From Actinomycetota bacterium (GTDB lineage: Bacteria > Actinomycetota > Actinomycetes > Nanopelagicales > Nanopelagicaceae): a stretch of DNA of 64,000 bases. Within the stretch, counting starts at the first letter, position 1; each line of letters starts with the position of its first letter. Below, piece by piece: positions 54,287 through 64,000 of this stretch. The stretch is from the NCBI GenBank assembly GCA_026392935.1, contig JAPLBE010000011.1, positions 158,596 through 222,595 of the forward strand. The letters are read 5' to 3'. The position numbers and the translations under genes are program-made. The notes under the pieces were generated by a model. It saw nothing but the letters and a program-made list of their open reading frames with translations, did not search any database and was not told where the DNA came from.

Positions 54287-54352
54287 CTTCGTTACTTGCA
54301 GAACGCTGCGCATTACGCGTAGAGTCGCCGATAACGAAAAGAGGTTTCTCGC

Positions 54353-55237
54353 TTGAACGCTAAATCGACATTTGACGACGATGTGGCTACAACAGCCAAC
54401 CTCTTAGGCGTAGAGCCAAAGAATTTCCCAATCCCCGCACCCCTTACTGAACATGGTGATGCGAAGGTCGTTTCAATCTTCAATCAAAAAGGTGGCGTGG
54501 GTAAGACAACGTCGACCATCAATCTAGGAGCAGCATTAGCAGAACTTGGTCGACGAGTACTTCTTGTAGATTTCGATCCGCAAGGCGGTCTCTCTCTTGG
54601 TCTTGGCGTGAACGCACATAGTCTGCCTCTTGAAAACACTGTCTACTACGCGTTGATGACTCCAGATGCGAACATCGATGAGATCGTTCTCAAATCCTCC
54701 GTTGCGAATTTAGATTTCCTTCCTGCAAATAGAGATTTAGGAACAGCCGAAACAACTCTCGGCGCTGAAATTGGTGGGCAGCAATACTTGAAGAGAGCGC
54801 TCGCCCGATTGCGTTCTGAATACGACGTCATTCTTATTGATTGCCAACCAACAATGGGCCAACTAACAATCAACGCACTCGTGGCTTCAGATGAAGTCAT
54901 CGTTCCTTTGCAATGTGAGTACTTTGCATTGCACGGATTTATTGAACTAAAGGGCAATATCGATAAGGTAAGAAGCTTCCTAAATCCCGAACTAAAACTT
55001 ATTGGAATTCTCGCGACTATGTATGAACGTAAAACACTTCATAATCGTGAAGTCCTAACAGCAATACTCGAGAAGTATCCTGAGGATGTCTTTGAAACAA
55101 TTATTGCCAAGACCATTCGTTTCTCTGAAACAACAGTGGCTGGTGAACCAATTACTGCATATGCATCATCATCAGGCGGCGCACAGTCGTACCGTCGCCT
55201 TGCACGAGAACTAATCGCACGAGGGGGCGCACGATGA
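54353..55237 (+). CDS. ParA/Soj-family ATPase
   Basis: 294 residues, with the deviant Walker A KGGVGKTT at 46-53, VDFDPQGGLS and IDCQPTMGQLTINAL. Positionally it matches the extra ParA next to scpA (Rv1708; PldP in Corynebacterium), not the parAB operon at the origin, since no parB follows. A ~40-residue N-terminal extension precedes the fold. It starts at a TTG, and GAGG lies just upstream. Probably positions the division site, nucleoid or another cargo together with the small gene behind it. Confidence 0.9.
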   Translation: MNAKSTFDDDVATTANLLGVEPKNFPIPAPLTEHGDAKVVSIFNQKGGVGKTTSTINLGAALAELGRRVLLVDFDPQGGLSLGLGVNAHSLPLENTVYYALMTPDANIDEIVLKSSVANLDFLPANRDLGTAETTLGAEIGGQQYLKRALARLRSEYDVILIDCQPTMGQLTINALVASDEVIVPLQCEYFALHGFIELKGNIDKVRSFLNPELKLIGILATMYERKTLHNREVLTAILEKYPEDVFETIIAKTIRFSETTVAGEPITAYASSSGGAQSYRRLARELIARGGAR

Positions 55238-55650
55238 CACGTAGAGCTAGTTTGCCTGGAGCAGACGAACTATTTAGAGCAAACACACCTGCACTGAGTG
55301 CTGTGCGACAGGTCGCAGAGAGTGCATCCACACCTGCTCCCGTATCCAATCCACCAATCGGAACTTCTGCTCCTAAGAGTAAAAAAGGTGTCCGCACAAT
55401 TTCACGACGTCGTGTGACTGCAGCTGAAAAAACACCTTCGGGTCGTGAATCACACGAAGAGAAAATAACTGTTTATCTCTCCACAGACGAGCTCTTTGAT
55501 CTCGACCAAGCTCGACTCATGTTGCGCGGTGATCTTGGCCTTGCAGTTGATCGAGGGCGCATCGTTCGTGAATCTATAGCGGTCATCATTGCTGATTTAG
55601 ATGCTAAAGGTGATCAAAGTATTCTTGCGCGACGTTTACGCGGAATTTAA
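55234..55650 (+). CDS. Small basic protein coupled to ParA, ribbon-helix-helix-like
   Basis: 138 residues; the ATG overlaps the parA stop by four bases. The first ~70 residues are low-complexity and basic (SKKGVRTISRRR). The rest is folded: EKITVYLSTDELFDLDQARLMLRGDLG and VDRGRIVRESIAVIIADLDAKG, which read as a beta strand followed by two helices, as in ribbon-helix-helix DNA-binding proteins. I recall similar proteins next to ParA in other actinobacteria. A likely partner or DNA adaptor for this ParA; that function is inferred. It abuts convergent xerD with no gap. Confidence 0.8.
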   Translation: MTRRASLPGADELFRANTPALSAVRQVAESASTPAPVSNPPIGTSAPKSKKGVRTISRRRVTAAEKTPSGRESHEEKITVYLSTDELFDLDQARLMLRGDLGLAVDRGRIVRESIAVIIADLDAKGDQSILARRLRGI

Positions 55651-56568
55651 TCAGCGAGCACGAGGGTGCGCCGCACTGTAACTTTCACGGACTTTATCAA
55701 TCGTGATAAGAGTGTAGATCTGCGTTGTAGTAACCGAACTATGCCCCAACAACTCTTGCACGACGCGTATATCTGCTCCTCCATCCAACAAATGAGTTGC
55801 GTACGAATGTCGAAAAACGTGCGGGGATACTTTTCCCTCTAACCCAACCACCTTGGCCGCCTCAAGGACGATATTCCAGGCACTTTGACGTGAAAGACGA
55901 CTCCCCCGATTATTGAGAAATAGCGCCGATTCGCTCCTTGAGTTCTTGCTTGAAAGCAACGGTCTTGTTCTGATTTGGTAATCGTCTAGAGCTCTGACCG
56001 CATATTTTCCGAGCGGAACAATTCTCTCTTTGGAACCTTTTCCGCGTAACTTAATCGTTGATACTTCTTGATTCTCTACGCGGTTTACCGAGACATCTCC
56101 AGTGTTCAGACCAATAACTTCACTTACTCGGGCCCCGGTCGAATATAAAATTTCGAGAATCGCTACGTCACGTAATGAACTTGCATCACCTTCCCGCTTG
56201 GCAGCGCCCAGCAAAGATTCAATCTCATCAATAGTCAGTGCCTTTGGCAGTTTTCTTGCTATCTTCGCATTTGCCACGTCAGAAATCGGATTCCTGACCT
56301 CATGCTCGAGAGAGCAATATTTATAGAACCCTTTAAGCGCCGAGAAAGTTCGGTTTATTGAAGTTGGGCTTAGTTTTGATTGTTTAAGAACTACCTGAAA
56401 ATTAGTTATGTCCTCATCGGACAAACTGTCGAAATTCAACTTTCGTAAGTGTAAGAAATCCGCGAATTTTGTTAAGTCTCTAGCATAAGAACCTAATGTA
56501 TTTTCAGAGAGTCCTCGTTCAATACGAAGATGGTTGAGGTAATTCGTTTTAGCAGTTTCGAAAATCAT
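55651..56568 (-). CDS. xerD: Tyrosine recombinase XerD
   Basis: Resolves chromosome dimers at dif together with XerC. 305 residues: N-terminal SAM-like core-binding domain (YLNHLRIERGLSENTLGSYARDL) and a catalytic domain with Arg147 (TGARVSE), Lys177 (GKGSKER), His250 and Arg253 (SPHVFRHSYATHLL), His276 (LGHSSVTTTQIYT) and nucleophile Tyr285. Host-type Xer, not a phage integrase: length, the conserved C-terminus and the parA/scpA/pyrG/recN neighbours agree. The dif candidate is ~14 kb away. Confidence 0.93.
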   Translation of the reverse strand: MIFETAKTNYLNHLRIERGLSENTLGSYARDLTKFADFLHLRKLNFDSLSDEDITNFQVVLKQSKLSPTSINRTFSALKGFYKYCSLEHEVRNPISDVANAKIARKLPKALTIDEIESLLGAAKREGDASSLRDVAILEILYSTGARVSEVIGLNTGDVSVNRVENQEVSTIKLRGKGSKERIVPLGKYAVRALDDYQIRTRPLLSSKNSRSESALFLNNRGSRLSRQSAWNIVLEAAKVVGLEGKVSPHVFRHSYATHLLDGGADIRVVQELLGHSSVTTTQIYTLITIDKVRESYSAAHPRAR

Positions 56569-56588
56569 CCGTGAACCTGCTAACTACA

Positions 56589-59966
<3,378 letters not shown>

Positions 59967-59974
<8 letters not shown>

Positions 59975-60824
59975 CGCGCCAGCCTTCAACGGGAAGCTTA
60001 AATTTCGCTACAAGACGGTCAGTGAAGAGAGTGGCCGATACGTGAGATAACTTAATGGTCTGTTCATCCCTGGTGATGATTACGCGGTCTCCTTGTTGCA
60101 AAGACAATTTACGAAGCGCATCTGCAGATAACAACGCCTCGGTCGATTCCACAGTGATAATTATTTCTGACTTTGGCGAGACGACCATAGGACGCGAGAA
60201 AAGTGCATGTGCAGAAATTGGAAGTAAGACCAATCCATCGACCTCAGGCCAGAGCACTGGACCTCCCGCACTATAGGCATATGCCGTAGACCCAGTTGGG
60301 GTAGAGCAAATTACGCCATCACATCCCCAATGTGAAAGTGGTCTTCGATCGATTTCAACAAAGAGTTCTACCATTGTTGTTCCATCACGTTCCACTGTTA
60401 CTTCGTTGAGCGCCCATCCTTCTGCAATCTCTTTCGATTCTCGTTCTACCGAGAATTTGAGAACCATCCGATTCTCACTAACGTAACTTTTATTGATGAT
60501 GCTATCGGCGATCGCTGAAATTGTTGGCCGGTTAACTTCTGCAAGAAACCCAACTTGACCTAAATTGATTGCTAACAAAGGAATTTTGCGAGCAAGCGTT
60601 ACCTCAGCAGCTCGCAGAATTGTTCCATCACCACCGAGTACGACTGCAACTTCAATGTCAGGTAAATCCGAATAAGAAACTTTCTTAATTCCCTCGAGGG
60701 AGATATCCGAAACTGTGTATAACGAGAATCCAGCCGAATAAAGAAGAGGCGCCAATTTTTGAGCCGCGTCGATTGCCTCGGGACGGGATGGGTTTACTAC
60801 AAGTGCAACACTACGAATAGACAT
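59967..60824 (-). CDS. nadK: NAD kinase
   Basis: Phosphorylates NAD+ to NADP+. 285 residues: VALVVNPSRPEAIDAA at the N-terminus, catalytic GGDGTILRAAE, the NE/D motif ALNEVTVERD and the glycine-rich ICSTPTGSTAYAYSAGGPV. The ATG shares a base with the tlyA stop, and the 3' end overlaps recN. Confidence 0.96.
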
Positions 60825-61612
60825 TATTCCGGCCCCATCGCTATCGCAATATCAAGAGCACTTTCATCAATTGCCGGAGCTCCGCGACGCAACCATAGGA
60901 AGTACTCAACATTTCCGGCAGGACCCGGAAGTGGACTTGCTGCGATTCCCATAGTTCCCAAACCTACGTCATAGGCTGACTCTGCGACATCTAGAACGGC
61001 AGATCTACGCAATAGCGGATCGCGTACGACTCCCCCAGCACCTAATTTCTCACGACCTACTTCAAATTGCGGCTTAACCATCAAGACAAAATCTGCATCT
61101 GGTTTCGACACTGCAGCAAGTGCCGGCAAAACTAAAGAGAGCGAGATGAACGATAAGTCTGCGACAACGAGATCTATATCCTCGCCAACCTGGTCACCTG
61201 TCAGATGTCGAATATTTGTACGATCCAAAATTTTTACACGTTCATCCTGACGTAATTCCCAAGCTAACTGACCGTATCCAACATCCACTGCAACAACCAA
61301 CTTTGCACCTCTACGAAGAAGAACATCAGTAAATCCTCCCGTCGAGGCTCCAGCATCTAGACATTTTTTTCCTTCAACTAGGACTCCTGTGAACACATCG
61401 AGAGCGCCAGCTAACTTATGGCCGCCACGTGAAACAAAGTCATCGCGATCTCCTTGAATAACAATTGAAGTCTCGGCATCAACTTGCGTAGCTGGTTTAG
61501 TCGCCGGAATTCCGCCCACTAAAACGGATCGAGACTCAATTAAATCCGCAGCATGTTCACGCGAACGTGCGAGTTCGCGACGAACTAGTTCGGCATCTAG
61601 ACGGGTTTTCAT
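60824..61612 (-). CDS. tlyA: TlyA-family rRNA 2'-O-methyltransferase/hemolysin-like protein
   Basis: 262 residues: N-terminal S4 domain (TRLDAELVRRELARSREHAADLIESRSVLVGG) and an FtsJ-like methyltransferase domain (CLDAGASTGGFTDVLLRRGA, VVADLSFISLSL, LMVKPQFEVG). TlyA methylates 16S C1409 and 23S C1920 and so affects capreomycin sensitivity in mycobacteria. The ATG at 61612 lacks a Shine-Dalgarno sequence; TAAAAC six bases upstream is a weak -10-like match. It is followed by nadK with a one-base overlap. Confidence 0.95.
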   Translation of the reverse strand: MKTRLDAELVRRELARSREHAADLIESRSVLVGGIPATKPATQVDAETSIVIQGDRDDFVSRGGHKLAGALDVFTGVLVEGKKCLDAGASTGGFTDVLLRRGAKLVVAVDVGYGQLAWELRQDERVKILDRTNIRHLTGDQVGEDIDLVVADLSFISLSLVLPALAAVSKPDADFVLMVKPQFEVGREKLGAGGVVRDPLLRRSAVLDVAESAYDVGLGTMGIAASPLPGPAGNVEYFLWLRRGAPAIDESALDIAIAMGPE

Positions 61613-61630
61613 GGCTGGGTTTTATCAGCT

Positions 61631-61780
61631 TTATAGATTATCGATTGACTTAAGCGATGTCTGCAATTTTTCATGAAGCACTTCAAAGCGAGCAGAGTGT
61701 TCACTTAAATCACTTGCATCTATTTCTTCCAACTCAACGCGGACTTCCTGAACTAGATCTACAACTTCTTCATCGCTCAT
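61631..61780 (-). CDS. 49-residue conserved-type microprotein upstream of tlyA
   Basis: Short frame starting at the ATG at 61780, overlapping the upstream gene's stop (ATGA), and ending 18 bp before tlyA. The product begins MSDEEVVDLVQEV, is strongly acidic and helical, and contains LSEHSARFEVLHEKLQTSL. I recall a small EH...F..VH..L-type protein before tlyA in other actinobacteria. ATGA coupling, lack of alternatives and the placement support it being real. Function unknown; an adaptor or coiled-coil partner is a guess. Confidence 0.7.
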   Translation of the reverse strand: MSDEEVVDLVQEVRVELEEIDASDLSEHSARFEVLHEKLQTSLKSIDNL

Positions 61781-62097
61781 GTGCGTGCCACCTTTTTGAC
61801 TGGACTCTTCTTAGTTGTTTTCTTCACACTCTTCTTGCCCGGTTTTATTCCCAGCTCTTTTTTGAGCATTGCGACCTCTTTTGCCAGGGCATCAAATTCT
61901 TCACGTTTAACAAAGCCCATTTTCAATACAGCGGTCTCAACCTCATCATGAATTTTTGTCTTTAATGATTCGGCGCTCTCTTTAGCCCAATCATTTAAGG
62001 CAGCCCCAATCTCTGCAGGGGTTCGTTCGCCATCCGAAAGTTTTTGGACATAACCCTTGAGGGTAGAGAAGATCTCCGAAGGTTGGTTCTTTGCCAT
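61777..62097 (-). CDS. Coiled-coil protein with lysine-rich tail (BMFP/YqiC-like)
   Basis: 106 residues. A helical body (IFSTLKGYVQKLSDGERTP; WAKESAESLKTKIHDEVETAVLKMG) leads into FVKREEFDALAKEVAMLKKELG, a heptad-patterned segment like that of BMFP/phasin-type proteins. The tail is a histone-like lysine run (GKKSVKKTTKKSPVKKVART). It may bind DNA, RNA or polyphosphate; nothing fixes the role. It overlaps the 49-residue gene by four bases, forming a group with tlyA. Confidence 0.72.
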   Translation of the reverse strand: MAKNQPSEIFSTLKGYVQKLSDGERTPAEIGAALNDWAKESAESLKTKIHDEVETAVLKMGFVKREEFDALAKEVAMLKKELGIKPGKKSVKKTTKKSPVKKVART

Positions 62098-62122
62098 AGG
62101 CCAAGAGTATCTACTGCTGGCG

Positions 62123-62503
62123 TTAGAGGCGGACTATCTCAGCTGCTTCTATCTGCCAACGGCTGGCAACGCCGGTCGGGCTTTGCCAGAAGCGCCTATG
62201 AATCGAGCCAACAATCTCTATCCATTCTTCGCTCTTAAGACTCAGCGCCGCTTTTCGACTTTTAGCACTCCAAGCACCAATGTCTAAGGTGTCTACGCCT
62301 TCACGATGTTCGCGACTGACAATAAGCCTGAATTCGACAACTTTATCCCCACTTGGCATTTCTTTAGTCGTTGCCTCCGCTGACACACGTCCACGCAGCA
62401 GAACATCATTAAGTGAGTAATCAACTTCCTCTTCGACTATGACTACTCTCGAATTGGACTTCTTCTTCACTGAATTCTTCCCTGTGATTTTTGTTGCGAC
62501 CAT
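62123..62503 (-). CDS. Single-stranded DNA-binding (OB-fold) protein, SSB-like
   Basis: About 126 residues. A basic N-terminus (ITGKNSVKKKSNSR) precedes an OB-fold core resembling SSB: NDVLLRGRVSAEATTKEMPSGDKVVEFRLIVSRE, then LDIGAWSAKSRKAALSLKSEEWIEIVGSIHRRFW. It lacks the acidic C-terminal tip (DDDIPF) of the canonical SSB, so this is probably an accessory paralogue. The start is ambiguous: ATG 62503 has GGAAG five bases upstream; 62506 and 62518 are alternatives. Confidence 0.78.
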   Translation of the reverse strand: MVATKITGKNSVKKKSNSRVVIVEEEVDYSLNDVLLRGRVSAEATTKEMPSGDKVVEFRLIVSREHREGVDTLDIGAWSAKSRKAALSLKSEEWIEIVGSIHRRFWQSPTGVASRWQIEAAEIVRL

Positions 62504-62521
62504 CATTTCTTCCCGCATTCT

Positions 62522-62538
62522 CTGAGAATCGATCTCAG
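62522..62538. repeat. Inverted repeat upstream of the SSB-like gene
   Basis: CTGAGA-atcga-TCTCAG: perfect 6-bp arms with a 5-bp spacer, 4-19 bp before the possible starts of the SSB-like gene. No T-run follows, so it is not a terminator; it could be an operator or an mRNA hairpin. Confidence 0.4.
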
Positions 62539-62596
62539 GAATCCGATGATTAGCTAGAGCGGTGACAAAAAATTATTAGGACAGAATCGTTGTGGA

Positions 62597-63484
62597 TTAC
62601 TTACCCTCGGAGCGACTCTGTGCATCTGTCATGTCATCTATATCTAAATCAGCGCACTTGATAAACCATTCGCGCGCTTCATCTTTTCGTCCCGCTGCTT
62701 CTAAGGCATCGGCGTATGCATATCGAAGCCTGAGAGCCCACTCTTCTGATTCATTTTTAAGTTCTTTGCATTGCAAAGTTATAACGGCTGCATCGAACTC
62801 GCCGAGATCTCTACGAGCACCAGAAGCAACGATTCGCATTTCAATTTCTTCTGGTTTCTCAAGACGTTTTACCTCGGTAGAACCAGCCAAATTCAAGGCC
62901 TTCAGAGGGTTTCCAAGACCGCGTTCGCAATCAGCCATTACTGGCCACATTGAAACGTCACCTGAGATTCGGTGTGCTGCACGTAATTCCTTTAGCGCAA
63001 TCTCATAATGACCAGCGCGATAGGCTGCGTAGCCCGCTGTTTCACGCACCACCGCCAAGCGTCCTGCGTGGTGTGCAGCAGCGACTGCATGCTTATGGGA
63101 TAACTCTGGGTCGACATCCATATAAAGATTTACGCAGACCATATGACGTGCTACAACTTTTGCATTCTCTGCAGAAAGGCTAAGCAGTTCTGCTCTGATG
63201 CTTTTCTCTAGCTCTTCACCAGTAACATCTTCAGGAATATCCGGCTCAAATATTCTTGGACGAATTCTTGATTGATCGCGTTCTTGGGGAGGCGCGCGAA
63301 ACCCGCGTGGATCGCTGACTTCACGACCTTTGGAGACTTGCCGCGATGCCCCTGCACGTTCATCTCTGCCGCCACGCGCAGGACGCTCTTCGCGTGAACT
63401 CGGTCTGGAAGATGGACGACTGGATGATGGACGACTGGATGATGGACGCGCAGGACGATCGTTATTACGTGGGCGCTCTTCCAT
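62597..63484 (-). CDS. TPR-type helical repeat protein with disordered Arg/Ser/Pro N-terminus
   Basis: About 295 residues. The first ~70 are low complexity (NDRPARPSSSRPSS, then RGGRDERAG), highly basic and probably disordered. From about 85 come helical-repeat units: LRAELLSLSAENAKVVARHMV, VAAAHHAGRLAVVRETAGYAAYRAGHYEIALKELRAA and RLRYAYADALEAAGRKDEAREWFIKCADLD, a TPR-like pattern. A protein scaffold is likely, perhaps with RNA or membrane contact; its partner is unknown. The ATG at 63484 has GGAG upstream; the TTG at 63496 is less likely. Confidence 0.78.
   Translation of the reverse strand: MEERPRNNDRPARPSSSRPSSSRPSSRPSSREERPARGGRDERAGASRQVSKGREVSDPRGFRAPPQERDQSRIRPRIFEPDIPEDVTGEELEKSIRAELLSLSAENAKVVARHMVCVNLYMDVDPELSHKHAVAAAHHAGRLAVVRETAGYAAYRAGHYEIALKELRAAHRISGDVSMWPVMADCERGLGNPLKALNLAGSTEVKRLEKPEEIEMRIVASGARRDLGEFDAAVITLQCKELKNESEEWALRLRYAYADALEAAGRKDEAREWFIKCADLDIDDMTDAQSRSEGK
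63406..63450 (-). repeat. Three tandem 15-bp units inside the TPR gene
   Basis: Units at 63406-63420, 63421-63435 and 63436-63450 (TGGATGATGGACGAC with one to two changes). On the minus strand each encodes Ser-Arg-Pro-Ser-Ser, forming the repetitive N-terminus. Prone to copy-number change in frame. Confidence 0.85.
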
Positions 63485-63539
63485 ATCAAACTCCAATTCC
63501 TTACATGTGTAAGTTAATACAGTTTAACTTTGAGAAATA

Positions 63540-63573
63540 AAAAAGGGGCGCTTATAAATAAGCGCCCCTTTTT
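63540..63573 (-). terminator. Terminator of the rRNA operon
   Basis: Arms at 63540-63554 and 63559-63573 form a perfect 15-bp stem around TAAA (AAAAAGGGGCGCTTA with TAAGCGCCCCTTTTT). The A/T ends give a T-run for both directions. It lies ten bases after the 5S rRNA 3' end on the minus strand, as a Rho-independent terminator would. Confidence 0.9.
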
Positions 63574-63582
63574 ATAAAAGAA

Positions 63583-63701
63583 GTCCGGCAACGTTCTACT
63601 CTCCCACAAGGTCACCCGTGCAGTACCATCGACGCTGAGAGGCTTAACTTCCGGGTTCGGAATGGGACCGGGTGTTTCCCTCTCGCTATGGTTGCCGAAA
63701 C
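63583..63701 (-). rRNA. rrf: 5S ribosomal RNA
   Basis: On the minus strand the ~119-base sequence begins GTTTCGGCAACC and ends GTTGCCGGACT, which form the terminal helix. Internal blocks CACCCGGTCCCATTCCGAAC and CCGGGTTCGG-type loop sequences (complement shown on + strand) are typical of actinobacterial 5S. Ends are set by pairing, so could be off by one or two bases. It follows the 23S gene in the same direction. Confidence 0.95.
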
Positions 63702-63769
63702 GCTATTGAGTTTTGTACATGAACTCACGAAAGTAAGTGTGATCAAAATTTAATTGTATCTTCTTATTC

Positions 63770-63798
63770 GTGGTTCTCGACCGTATCTCGAGAACCAC
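63770..63798 (-). other. Hairpin in the 23S-5S spacer
   Basis: GTGGTTCTCGA (63770-63780) and TCGAGAACCAC (63788-63798) form a perfect 11-bp stem with a 7-nt loop, in the spacer between 5S (63701) and 23S (63820). Such stems are RNase III-type processing sites of pre-rRNA. It could also guide folding of the spacer. The rest of the 118-bp spacer shows nothing else distinct. Confidence 0.6.
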
Positions 63799-63819
63799 AC
63801 AGTGGACGCGTAGCAACTT

Positions 63820-64000
<181 letters not shown>

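Noticed and set aside
53778..54356. 192-residue + strand open frame
   Set aside because: Antisense to scpA, with an arginine/serine-rich product typical of reverse-frame artefacts.
55651..56568. Tyrosine recombinase as a mark of a mobile element
   Set aside because: Sequence and neighbours match the host XerD; no att-like repeats, phage genes or composition change lie nearby.
63406..63450. Repeats as a CRISPR remnant
   Set aside because: Units are 15 bp, directly abutting with no spacers, and are in frame within a coding sequence.

Overview
The window is a gene-dense stretch of a streamlined, lower-GC actinobacterial chromosome (GC in the mid-40s % by eye). Actinobacterial hallmarks are mycothiol ligase MshC, the actinobacterial integration host factor mIHF, the FHA protein GarA with its two MerR neighbours, the PafB/PafC pair, HelY, polyprenol-phosphate-mannose synthase and a PriA without a Walker A motif. 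Short intergenic gaps, shared start/stop codons and the base composition suggest a freshwater acI-type organism (Nanopelagicales, such as Planktophila). That placement is inferred from gene content and style, not from an alignment. I see no prophage, insertion sequence, CRISPR array or secondary-metabolite cluster.

Layout. 1-14.5 kb (+ strand): the 3' end of carB, pyrK-pyrD-pyrF, a fused mIHF-guanylate kinase, rpoZ, coaBC, metK, priA, def, fmt, rsmB, rpe, hisE and hisG. 14.5-22.6 kb (mixed strands): serB, an ABC ATPase, ung, a purine permease with a structured leader, two small membrane proteins, an alcohol dehydrogenase, tdk, apt and tRNA-Leu(GAG). 22.7-29 kb: an M20 peptidase, an aldo/keto reductase, then the phosphatase-DUF3090-SCO1664-mshC run and PAC2. 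29-42 kb (+): metH, a RecB-like nuclease (-), trmI, pafB-pafC, tatA-tatC, a lipid kinase, helY, a 5'-3' exonuclease and ppm1. 42-54.3 kb (all -): gcvP, the resR/DUF151/ftsR/garA/gcvH locus, a CDP-alcohol phosphatidyltransferase, a cmk-der fusion, tyrA, aroH, rluB, scpB and scpA. 54.3-55.7 kb (+): parA and a small partner. 55.7-64 kb (-): xerD, pyrG, recN, nadK, tlyA, a 49-residue protein, a basic coiled-coil protein, an SSB-like protein, a TPR protein, 5S rRNA and the 3' end of 23S rRNA.

The most notable observation is a 28-bp sequence at 41951-41978 that matches the actinobacterial dif consensus as I remember it. It overlaps the last codons of ppm1 and sits exactly where the long + strand run meets the long - strand run. 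This is the expected place and form of the chromosome dimer resolution site and replication terminus. A XerD-type recombinase lies about 14 kb away, with ScpA, ScpB and a ParA between them.

Other points of interest are the mIHF-Gmk fusion; the absence of the Pup-proteasome genes from their usual place between trmI and pafB; a recurring -10 hexamer 6-7 nt before start codons that lack a Shine-Dalgarno sequence, suggesting leaderless transcripts; a purine-permease leader with two mutually exclusive helices; and a very AT-rich, palindrome-filled gap upstream of aroH.
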